64,000 nucleotides of DNA from Mycobacteroides chelonae (lineage in GTDB: Bacteria; Actinomycetota; Actinomycetes; Mycobacteriales; Mycobacteriaceae): the NCBI GenBank assembly GCA_014204435.1, contig JACHLF010000003.1:124001-188000 (forward strand), given 5' to 3'. Shown here one piece after another: positions 49,390 through 56,998 of the stretch. Both the position numbers and the translations under genes were made by a program. The notes under the pieces are model-generated. The model was not told the origin of the DNA and searched no databases. It saw only the letters and a list, made by a program, of their open reading frames with translations. Numbering within the stretch: position 1 is the stretch's first letter; every line of letters begins with the position of its first letter.

Positions 49390-52041
49390 GTGGCAGCACC
49401 TGCTTCGGGGGCTCCCGTCGGATTCGGCTTGGGCGATAACCCGTTGATCGCGCAGTACCGCAGTGCTCGCGCGCAGGGCGCACTGTTCGAGGTCGGGCGC
49501 CGAGGCAGCCGGGCGGGTTACGACGAGTTCCTGGCGCCGGACGGCAGCGTCCGCCCGGGCTGGACCGACCTGGCCGACGCCATCGCGCAACGCGGCCGTC
49601 CGGGTCTGGACCGCCTGCTGGACCGGGTCCGCACCTTGGTCGACAGCGACGGCATCACCTACATGGACTCGAGGCGGGTCTCGGCGGCCGGGCCCGACGC
49701 TCCAGCCCATCCTGTGCCGTGGCGACTGGACGGGCTGCCACTGCTGCTGGACCCGGACGACTGGAATGTTCTGGAGGTTGGACTGACCCAGCGGGCCACG
49801 CTGCTGGACGCCGTTCTGCACGACCTGTACGGACCGCAGGAGCTGATCAGCTCCGGTGCGCTGCCACCGGAGCTGATCTTCGCGCATCCCGGATATGTGC
49901 GCGCCGCACACGGGATGGCACTACCCGGGAGACATCAACTCTTTCTGCTCGGGTGTGATGTCGGCCGCACCGCGACCGGTGACTATCGCGTGAACGCGGA
50001 CTGGACGCAGGCGCCGTCCGGTGCGGGCTACGCGATGGCGGACCGGCGGGTGGTCGCGCACGCTGCTCCCGATCTGTACGAGAAGGTGGCGCCGAGGCCG
50101 ACCTCTTCTTTCGCGCAGACACTGCGGCTGGCGCTCATCGATGTGGCTCCCGAATCTGTGGAGGATCCGGTGGTGGTGGTGCTCAGCCCTGGCATCCATT
50201 CGGAGACATCCTTCGATCAGGCATACCTGGCTTCGGTGCTGGGTTTCCCTCTAGTCGAGTCCGCGGATCTGGTCGTACGCGACGGCAAGCTCTGGATGCG
50301 CTCGCTGGGTACCCTGCGCCGGGTGGATGTGGTACTGCGCCGTGTCGACGCCGACTACTCCGACCCGTTGGATCTTCGGGCCGATTCACGGCTGGGTGTT
50401 GTGGGTCTGGTCGAGGTGCTCCGTCGCGGCGCGGTGACCGTCGTCAACTCGCTGGGCAGTGGAGTGCTGGAGAACCCAGGATTGGCACGTTTCCTGCCGG
50501 GTCTGTCACAGCGCATACTCGACGAGCCACTCGCGCTGTCCGGCGGACAGTCCTGGTGGGGCGGTATCGACGCCGAGCGCTCGCATCTGCTCGCCAACTT
50601 GGGCTCCCTCCTGGTCAAATCGACAGTAGGGAAAGAGGCTTATACCGGACCGTTGGAGTCGGTGCATACCCTGGAAACACTGCGGTCGCGCATCGAGTCG
50701 GCCCCGTGGCGCTGGGTCGGTCAAGAGCTCCCCGAACTGTCGGTGGCCCCGACGTACCTGCGCTCCGGAGCGCTCACCGCCGCGCCGGTCGGTATCCGTC
50801 TGTTCACGGTCGCGCAGCGCGGCGGGTATGCGCCGATGGTTGGCGGCCTCGGCTATGTCGCCACCTCCGGGAATTCCGGGTCGACGCTCAACAGTTCGGC
50901 CGCCAAAGACATTTGGGTTCAGCAGCCGGATCGTGATCAGACCGAGCGGACGCTGACGGTAGCTCCGTTGGATCTGCCCAGCGGACGATCGGTCGGGTCC
51001 GATGCGGTCAGCTCGCCGCGCGTGCTGTCCGATCTGTTCTGGCTGGGCCGGTACGGCGAGCGTGCGGAGAACCTGGTCAGGTTGCTGTCCGTGACACGGG
51101 AACGGTTCCACGAGTACCGCTATCGGCAGTTCATGGAGGCCAGTGAATGCGTCCCGGTGCTGTTGAAGGCGTTGGGCGACATCACCGGCACCGAAACCGG
51201 TTCCGACGACCTGGGAACACAGCTGTGGTCTTTGACGGTGGACAAGGAACGGGCCGGTTCGTTGGCGCAGTCGGTGGAGCGGCTCGGTCTGGCCGCCCGT
51301 GCGGTCCGCGACCAGATGTCCAACGACACGTGGATGGTGCTCGGCGGCATGGACAGGGCCATCGCGGCCGGCGCGGCCGAGTACGACGAGTTCACCCGAT
51401 CCGGTGACGTTCCCACGCGTGCCGATGATACCGTGCTGGCGGCGACTCAAACCCAGGTGCTGGCAGGGCTTCTCGCGCTGTCGGGGCTGGCAGCGGAATC
51501 GACGGTTCACGATATCGGCTGGACCATCATGGATATCGGGAAGCGCATCGAACGCGGCCTCGGTCTGACCGCGCTATTGCGTTCCACCCTCACCACCGTC
51601 CGTGGTCGTGGGGCCGACCAGTCGGTCACCGAATCCACGCTGGTGGCCTGTGAGTCCTCCGTGATCTACCGCCGTCGCACCCGGGGCAAGATCAGCCTGG
51701 AGGCAGTGGCTGACTTGCTGCTGTTCGACGCGGACAACCCCAGATCCTTGCTCTATCAGGTGGAGTCACTGCGCACCGACCTCAAGTCACTGCCCAGTGC
51801 CTCGGGAACCTCACGTCCGGAGCGACTGGTGGAAGACCTGGTGACACAGCTGCGCCGAATCGACCCGGCCGATCTGGACACGGCCGGAGAGGACGGGCAG
51901 CGCGACACCTTGGCTGAAACCCTCGACAACGTCCATCAGGCACTGCGTGAACTGTCCACGGTGGTCGCCGCCACCCACCTGTCCATGCCGACCGGAATGC
52001 AGCCCTTGTGGGGTCCCGACACGAGGCGGAGGCTGCCGTGA
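49390..52041 (+). CDS. Circularly permuted ATP-grasp fused to alpha-E domain (Rv2567 type)
   Basis: An 883-residue fusion. Residues from about 70 to 490 match the circularly permuted ATP-grasp family (DUF404/407): PFRWRLDGLPLLL-like segment, HPGYVRAAHGM, the VVVLSPGIHSETSFDQAYLA stretch and DVVLRRVDADYSDPLDL. Residues from about 540 to 870 are the alpha-E helical domain, opening with RVLSDLFWLGRYGERAENLVRLL. In many bacteria the two are separate genes. ATP-grasp enzymes link a carboxylate to an amine using ATP, so it is the candidate ligase of the cluster. The GTG at 49390 follows GGAAGG; the 3' end overlaps the next gene by 4 nt. Confidence 0.9.
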   Translation: MAAPASGAPVGFGLGDNPLIAQYRSARAQGALFEVGRRGSRAGYDEFLAPDGSVRPGWTDLADAIAQRGRPGLDRLLDRVRTLVDSDGITYMDSRRVSAAGPDAPAHPVPWRLDGLPLLLDPDDWNVLEVGLTQRATLLDAVLHDLYGPQELISSGALPPELIFAHPGYVRAAHGMALPGRHQLFLLGCDVGRTATGDYRVNADWTQAPSGAGYAMADRRVVAHAAPDLYEKVAPRPTSSFAQTLRLALIDVAPESVEDPVVVVLSPGIHSETSFDQAYLASVLGFPLVESADLVVRDGKLWMRSLGTLRRVDVVLRRVDADYSDPLDLRADSRLGVVGLVEVLRRGAVTVVNSLGSGVLENPGLARFLPGLSQRILDEPLALSGGQSWWGGIDAERSHLLANLGSLLVKSTVGKEAYTGPLESVHTLETLRSRIESAPWRWVGQELPELSVAPTYLRSGALTAAPVGIRLFTVAQRGGYAPMVGGLGYVATSGNSGSTLNSSAAKDIWVQQPDRDQTERTLTVAPLDLPSGRSVGSDAVSSPRVLSDLFWLGRYGERAENLVRLLSVTRERFHEYRYRQFMEASECVPVLLKALGDITGTETGSDDLGTQLWSLTVDKERAGSLAQSVERLGLAARAVRDQMSNDTWMVLGGMDRAIAAGAAEYDEFTRSGDVPTRADDTVLAATQTQVLAGLLALSGLAAESTVHDIGWTIMDIGKRIERGLGLTALLRSTLTTVRGRGADQSVTESTLVACESSVIYRRRTRGKISLEAVADLLLFDADNPRSLLYQVESLRTDLKSLPSASGTSRPERLVEDLVTQLRRIDPADLDTAGEDGQRDTLAETLDNVHQALRELSTVVAATHLSMPTGMQPLWGPDTRRRLP

Positions 52042-52934
52042 TCCGCTATCAGGTGTCACATCGCACCCTGTATCGATACTCCGACGATGTCACCAGCTCG
52101 TACGGGCGTGGCTATCTCACGCCGCGTGACACCGATTGTCAGCGTTGTGAATCCAGTGAGTTGATCGTCGAGCCGGACCCGTCGGACAGGTCCGCAGGCA
52201 GGGATCTGTACGGGAATTTGAGCTCCTACTTCCACGTCACCACGCCGCACCGCGAGCTGACCGTCACGGCGCACTCGATCGTCGACGTCGAGAACCCGGC
52301 GCCGCCCGGAGCGTTCTGGCAGCAGGCATGGGAGCTGGCCCGCCCGGCTTTCGGTGAGCCCACCGGTGCGGCGGCGCTGGCCACCGAGTTCGTGCTGGAC
52401 CTGGTGCCTCCGGAGATCACCGAAGAGGTACGTGCCTATGCCGCAGTGAGTTTCACCGCTGGTCGGCCATTGGGGGAGGCCGTCGTGGACTTGATGGGCC
52501 GCATCTACCGCGACTTCGAGTACCGCTCCGGTTCGACCACCATTTCCACCAAGGTCAGCGAGGTCTTGGCTGCGAGGGAAGGTGTGTGTCAGGACTTTGC
52601 ACGGATCGCGGCCACCGCACTGCGCACCCAGGGGCTGGCAGCGCGCTACGTATCCGGTTACCTGGCAACGAATCCGCCGCCCGGGCAGCCCCGCCTCGTC
52701 GGCTCCGACGCCACTCATGCCTGGGCGGCGGTGTGGGTCCCGCCCGACGGCTGGGTCGCCTTCGACCCGACCAACGACACGATGGCCGACGAACGGTATG
52801 TCACCGTCGCATGGGGCCGCGACTACGCCGACGTTCCGCCCTTGCGGGGCATCATCTACACCGACTCCGACAGCAGCACCATCGAAGTCTCGGTGGATGT
52901 CGCACCTTGCGAGGAGGATTCCGTTCATGCGTGA
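52038..52934 (+). CDS. Transglutaminase-like cysteine peptidase (Rv2569c type)
   Basis: A 298-residue protein. The N-terminal beta domain begins IRYQVSHRTLYRYSDDV, and the core has Cys184 (EGVCQDFARI), His228 (ATHAWAAVW) and Asp243 (AFDPTND). Bacterial proteins of this type act as peptidases or amidases rather than crosslinkers. It is the second transglutaminase of the cluster, unlike the first because it has no DUF2126. It begins 4 nt inside the ATP-grasp gene and overlaps the next by 8 nt. Confidence 0.88.
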   Translation: MIRYQVSHRTLYRYSDDVTSSYGRGYLTPRDTDCQRCESSELIVEPDPSDRSAGRDLYGNLSSYFHVTTPHRELTVTAHSIVDVENPAPPGAFWQQAWELARPAFGEPTGAAALATEFVLDLVPPEITEEVRAYAAVSFTAGRPLGEAVVDLMGRIYRDFEYRSGSTTISTKVSEVLAAREGVCQDFARIAATALRTQGLAARYVSGYLATNPPPGQPRLVGSDATHAWAAVWVPPDGWVAFDPTNDTMADERYVTVAWGRDYADVPPLRGIIYTDSDSSTIEVSVDVAPCEEDSVHA

Positions 52935-53952
52935 CTTCACCTGCCCGCAATGCGGCCAGCATTTGGCGTTCGAGAACTCGGTGTGCCTGTCCTGCGGCAG
53001 TCACGTCGGATTCTCGCTCGACGAGATGGCGCTACTGGTCATCGCGGACGACGACGTTCCAGGATTCGTCGACGGCGAAAACCATCAGCTGTGTGCGAAC
53101 CTGCATGTCGCTGAATGCAATTGGCTGGTCAATGGCACTGGTACGGGAACGTTGTGTACTTCTTGCACGCTCACCCGGACCCGGCCGGGCGACAGTGATT
53201 GCACGGCATTGCCGGCATTCGCGGAGGCGGAGGGAGCTAAGCGGCGCCTGATCGCTGAGCTCGCCGAGCTGCGACTGCCCGTCACCGGGCGTGACATGGA
53301 CCCCGAGTTCGGGTTGGCCTTCGATCTGTTGTCCAGTGAACAGGAAAAGGTCATGACGGGGCATCACAACGGGGTGATCACCCTGGATCTTGCCGAAGGT
53401 GACGATGTTCACCGCGAGCAGCTTCGCGTCTCGATGGACGAGCCGTACCGCACCCTTCTCGGGCATTTCCGCCACGAGATCGGGCATTACTTCTACTACC
53501 GGCTGGTCGGAAGCGCTCCGGACTACCTTGAGAGGTTCCGGGGGTTGTTCGGCGACGCGGACGCCGACTATCAGGCCGCGCTCGATCGGCACTATCAGCA
53601 GGGCGCACCCGAGGGATGGGAGGCGAGTTTCGTCTCGTCCTATGCCACCATGCATCCCGCCGAAGACTGGGCGGAGACCTTCGCGCACTACCTGCACATT
53701 CGGGACACCCTGGATACCGCCGCATCCTTCGCGCTGGCGCCCGCGGGCGGCACCTTCGACCGCCGGGTACTGGGTCCCAGCGGATTTGACACCATTATCG
53801 AGATGTGGCTGCCGCTGTCGTGGTCGCTCAACATGGTTAACCGGTCCATGGGCCGAGACGACTTGTATCCGTTCGTGCTGCCGGTCCCGGTCCTGGAGAA
53901 GATGCGCCTGATCCACGAGGTCGTGATGGCGGCGGGTGACACCGCTGCCTGA
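52927..53952 (+). CDS. Zinc-ribbon metallopeptidase (Rv2568c type)
   Basis: A 341-residue protein. It opens with a zinc ribbon (CPQCG at 6-10 and CLSCG at 20-24) and has a second Cys cluster (CANL, CN, CTSC). The zincin motif HEIGHYFYY has His183, Glu184 and His187, and MHPAEDWAETFAHYLH carries the downstream acidic ligand. It belongs to the putative zinc-binding metallopeptidase family of mycobacteria. It overlaps the second transglutaminase gene by 8 nt, which implies coupled translation. Its substrate may be the product of the cluster. Confidence 0.87.
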   Translation: MRDFTCPQCGQHLAFENSVCLSCGSHVGFSLDEMALLVIADDDVPGFVDGENHQLCANLHVAECNWLVNGTGTGTLCTSCTLTRTRPGDSDCTALPAFAEAEGAKRRLIAELAELRLPVTGRDMDPEFGLAFDLLSSEQEKVMTGHHNGVITLDLAEGDDVHREQLRVSMDEPYRTLLGHFRHEIGHYFYYRLVGSAPDYLERFRGLFGDADADYQAALDRHYQQGAPEGWEASFVSSYATMHPAEDWAETFAHYLHIRDTLDTAASFALAPAGGTFDRRVLGPSGFDTIIEMWLPLSWSLNMVNRSMGRDDLYPFVLPVPVLEKMRLIHEVVMAAGDTAA

Positions 53953-54040
53953 CTATCCGCCCGGTGTAACCGAATCACCGCAGGTGGATCCTGGCAAATA
54001 TCTTGGGGGGAGTATCGGCATGAGTGTGTGCGGCCCCACA

Positions 54041-54053
54041 GTCTTATAAAGAC
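54041..54053. promoter_or_regulatory. 13-bp palindrome upstream of the APH-fold gene
   Basis: GTCTT-ATA-AAGAC, a perfect palindrome with a three-base centre, 19 bp before the ATG at 54073. A TATGGT -10-like box follows at 54058. It may be an operator. Confidence 0.4.
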
Positions 54054-54072
54054 GGGGTATGGTGAGACGGTA

Positions 54073-55233
54073 ATGACGACATTATTGGCAGACCCCGTCG
54101 CGCAGGTTATCGCCACAGCCGAGGAGTTGCTCTCCAAACGCGCGGGGGCGACGGTCACGCTTGCTGAACCCGAAGATCTCGGTGGCAGCGGGCCTGCGAT
54201 CGTCATCCGGGTGCGCGCCGTGCAGAACCCGTTCGCGTTGCCGAAGTCGATGGTGATCAAGCAGGTGCCCGAGGGCGGATCCGATGCCGCGGTGCTCCGC
54301 GAGGTGGTCTCGTATCAGTTCGCAAATTCCTTGACGGCCAAGCATCGGCCGGGTCCGGAGCTGGTTGCCTATTCCATTGCCGACCGTCTCATCGTGCTCA
54401 CCGACCTGGGTTCGGCGCCGACCATGTCCGAGCTGCTCGCCGAGCGCAATCGTGCTGCGATAAACCACGCGCTGATGGCGTGGGCGCAAGCCCTGGGGCG
54501 CATGCACGTTGCCACTGTCGGGCGGGAAGGCGACTTTGCTGCGCTACTCCGTCGCCTCGACGTCGAGAAGATCGACGTCGACCCGTCGCAGCAGCGTCTG
54601 GGCGGGGCGGAAACCATCGGGCCGCTGCAGCAGATCCTGAGAAGCGAGTACTCCCTTGAGGTGCCATCGGCGCTGATTTCTCGCTTGCAGCAAACAGCTG
54701 AATTCTTCGGGAAGGGTGGGGTCCGGGCCTTCAGTCCCTCCGAGGTCGCCCCGGACAACATTCTCGTCACCGAACACGGCGTCCGAATCCTCGACTACGA
54801 ATGGGGCGGATTCCGCGACATCGTGTGGGATATCGCGCACGCGCTGACCGTATATCCGGAGTTTCTGGGCGCCGCGGAACGTGAAGAAGTCGCCGAACTC
54901 GATGATGCGATGACCGAAGCGTGGCGCTCCGATGTGGTATCCATCGCTCCGGCGCTGGCCGACGACGAGACTCTCACGCGACGCATCCTGGACGCGCGAC
55001 TGATGTGGGTGTGGCTCGCCACCCATGAGTACTTCGCGGTGGATGTAGACCTCGAGGATGACGAAGACGACGACGCGGTCGTGTTCGGGAACCCCGCACC
55101 CAGCCATCCCGCGCTACTGGGCAGATGGACGGCGTTGCACGCGGCGGCCGAACGGGTGGGCGATCAGCTCGTGGCCGAGCATGCCGCTGCCGTCCTCGCC
55201 GGGCTGCGCGGCGAGACCCTCATCGAGGACTAG
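54073..55233 (+). CDS. APH/choline-kinase-fold phosphotransferase-like protein with altered catalytic loop
   Basis: A 386-residue protein. The N-lobe has VIKQVPEGGSDAAVLREVVSYQFANSL, a Lys-containing strand and helix typical of phosphotransferases. The C-lobe has GVRILDYEWGGFRDIVWDIAHAL, the DFG-like metal loop (DYE). The catalytic loop, normally HGDLxxxN, reads SEVAPDN, so His and Asp are replaced while Asn remains. It is therefore either inactive or uses a different mechanism. It ends with an acidic stretch (VDLEDDEDDD). It follows the peptide-modification cluster on the same strand after 120 bp. Confidence 0.75.
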   Translation: MTTLLADPVAQVIATAEELLSKRAGATVTLAEPEDLGGSGPAIVIRVRAVQNPFALPKSMVIKQVPEGGSDAAVLREVVSYQFANSLTAKHRPGPELVAYSIADRLIVLTDLGSAPTMSELLAERNRAAINHALMAWAQALGRMHVATVGREGDFAALLRRLDVEKIDVDPSQQRLGGAETIGPLQQILRSEYSLEVPSALISRLQQTAEFFGKGGVRAFSPSEVAPDNILVTEHGVRILDYEWGGFRDIVWDIAHALTVYPEFLGAAEREEVAELDDAMTEAWRSDVVSIAPALADDETLTRRILDARLMWVWLATHEYFAVDVDLEDDEDDDAVVFGNPAPSHPALLGRWTALHAAAERVGDQLVAEHAAAVLAGLRGETLIED

Positions 55234-55349
55234 CGTCTTGACTCATTCGGTCAGCCTGATCTTATGGCAGACTCTCGAATAGGCTGTGCACGAGTATCTT
55301 TCAGTGGATCAAAATGACTGATACCTTCCCGAAAGTGTCGAGTGTCACA

Positions 55350-55378
55350 CTTGTACGTCATCCAATCTGACATACAAG
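55350..55378. repeat. Imperfect inverted repeat in the 55.2-55.5 kb gap
   Basis: CTTGTACGTCA (55350-55360) and TGACATACAAG (55368-55378) pair at 10 of 11 positions around a 7-nt loop. A shorter palindrome, AGTGTCACACT, overlaps its left end (55341-55351). The surrounding 289-bp gap (55234-55522) is less GC-rich than the rest and shows no gene. Confidence 0.5.
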
Positions 55379-55522
55379 GCAGGGCCTGCCACTGACTTGA
55401 CACATCAGAACGCGCCGGGTTTATCGCGCACCGCCGATCTTCGTAGCCTCGACGCTGTTCGCCATGACAGCGTTGTCATCCCCTGCGAAAAATATTCCGC
55501 GCGTAGATATTTGAGGTTACTG

Positions 55523-56069
55523 GTGACATCGCACAACAGTGCGTTGGCCGATGGCATGGCCGAGGCCACCTTGGCGATCACCTCCGACAGCTTCGCCTAC
55601 CGGTTCCAGCGCTTGCCGATTTCCGGTGCCGCCTGCCGCAATGAGGGCCTCGTCATCCCCCGCCGCGGCGGGGGATGACGTCCTGACCTTCGCCAGCTGT
55701 TGGAAGACACTCGACGGTCGCCACGGTGACCCGCAACAGCTCGAATGGGCGGTGGAGGACGTGCCGGGAATACACAAGGGCAATGTCGTGGCGTTCTCGG
55801 TCCCGGGTGCGATCACCGAACAGGTGGTGATCGCCGCCGAACGCTTCAGTGCCGATGACGCACACATCGCCCAGATCAAGCGATCGGTGTCCGATCGCAC
55901 GCGCCTGGCACTGGCCGGCGTCGTGTTGCTGCAGACCGGTCAGCTGCCCAAGACCTCCTCGGGCAAGGTGCAGCGGTCACGCACCCGCGATCTGTATGTG
56001 CAGGGGGTGCTGACCGATTCGGTGGTGGACACCTGCACCCACGCGCACGCGGTCCCGGTCACGGTCTAG
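55523..56069 (+). pseudogene. Remnant of a fatty-acyl-AMP ligase (FadD/FAAL)-type gene
   Basis: Two pieces in different frames. The first has ADGMAEATLAITSD, resembling the YGMAEATL motif of fatty-acyl-AMP ligases, and RNEGLVIP before the frame stops in the palindrome. The second carries the C-terminal domain: LEWAVEDVPGIHKGNVVAFSV, EQVVIAAERF and LPKTSSGKVQRSRTRDLYVQG (the adenylation-enzyme Lys motif). Most of the enzyme, including the N-terminal domain and hinge, is missing. FAALs activate fatty acids as acyl-adenylates for polyketide or lipopeptide synthesis. A perfect 30-bp palindrome marks the junction. Confidence 0.7.
55651..55680. repeat. Perfect 30-bp palindrome
   Basis: Two 15-bp arms (CGTCATCCCCCGCCG / CGGCGGGGGATGACG) meet with no loop. 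It lies at the junction of the two fatty-acyl-AMP ligase fragments and contains the stop codon of the first. Could be an insertion, deletion scar or transcription terminator. Confidence 0.85.
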
Positions 56070-56112
56070 TTACGCGGGCGCGTCGCAACGCGGTGGGGCA
56101 TGGACGCATTCC

Positions 56113-56118
56113 TACGAT
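56113..56118 (+). promoter_or_regulatory. -10 box for leaderless transcription of the DUF3097 gene
   Basis: TACGAT fits TANNNT and ends 7 bp before the GTG at 56125. No ribosome site is visible, which agrees with a leaderless transcript. Confidence 0.5.
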
Positions 56119-56124
56119 CGCCCG

Positions 56125-56967
56125 GTGGCTGACCGTTATGGATCCGACGTCCTCTCCAACAACCCGCACGCCCCGCGACGTGTGCAATCGACCGAGGTTG
56201 CCGCGACCGTGGGCACGGTCGTCGAGGACGCCCAGACGGGATTCGTGGGCGCCGTGGTGCGCATCGAGTACGGGCGGATGGATCTGGAGGACCGATATGG
56301 CCGCGTTCGTGGGTTCCCCGTTGGCCCCGGGTACCTCATCGACGGCAAGCCGGTCATTCTCAAAGAACCGCTGCGGCACACACCCACCAAGGCGACCCGG
56401 AGCGCTTCGGGATCAGTTGCGGTGCCCGGCCTCAAGGCGCGCACGGCGCTGGCCAGCCGAATCTATGTGGAAGGCCGCCACGACGCCGAACTCGTCGAAC
56501 AGGTGTGGGGCCACGACCTGCGTGTGGAAGGCGTCGTCGTGGAGTACCTGGGCGGGGTGGACGACCTGGCGGCCATCGTGAAGGAATTTCAGCCCGGCCC
56601 GGGCCGCCGGCTCGGGGTACTGGTCGATCACCTGGTGAAGGGATCGAAGGAGTCGCGCATTGCCGAAACAGTGCAGAAGGGCCCCTACGGCGCGCACACC
56701 CTGGTGGTCGGGCACCCGTTTGTCGACATCTGGCAGGCGGTGAAACCCGAGCGGATCGGCCTGCACGCCTGGCCCACCGTGCCGCGGGACATCGAATGGA
56801 AGCACGGCATCTGCCAGGCGCTCGGCTGGCCGCACGGCAGCCAAACCGAGATCGCCGAGGCCTGGCGCCGAATCCGGGGGAAGGTGCGCACCTGGACCGA
56901 CCTGGAACCGGCCCTGATCGGCCGTGTGGAGGAACTCATCGATTTCGTCACGCAACCGGCGAGCTGA
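56125..56967 (+). CDS. DUF3097 family protein with TOPRIM-like region
   Basis: A 280-residue protein conserved in actinobacteria. An N-terminal part with GTVVEDAQTGFVGAVV and GPGYLIDGKPV is followed by ASRIYVEGRHDAELVEQVWG (about 112-131) and GVLVDHLVKGSKESRIAE, which look like the acidic Glu and DxD-type elements of a TOPRIM fold, and IEWKHGICQALGW near the end. A nucleic-acid role is suggested but unproven. GTG start. It lies 31 bp before rarA. Confidence 0.8.
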   Translation: MADRYGSDVLSNNPHAPRRVQSTEVAATVGTVVEDAQTGFVGAVVRIEYGRMDLEDRYGRVRGFPVGPGYLIDGKPVILKEPLRHTPTKATRSASGSVAVPGLKARTALASRIYVEGRHDAELVEQVWGHDLRVEGVVVEYLGGVDDLAAIVKEFQPGPGRRLGVLVDHLVKGSKESRIAETVQKGPYGAHTLVVGHPFVDIWQAVKPERIGLHAWPTVPRDIEWKHGICQALGWPHGSQTEIAEAWRRIRGKVRTWTDLEPALIGRVEELIDFVTQPAS

Positions 56968-56998
56968 ACCAGTCGGCCCGACGTGGTAAGCCTGAGAC

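Noticed and set aside
55397..55678. A separate 93-residue hypothetical gene
   Set aside because: Its second half reads as the GMAEATL part of a fatty-acyl-AMP ligase and it stops inside the palindrome, so I treat it as part of the pseudogene.
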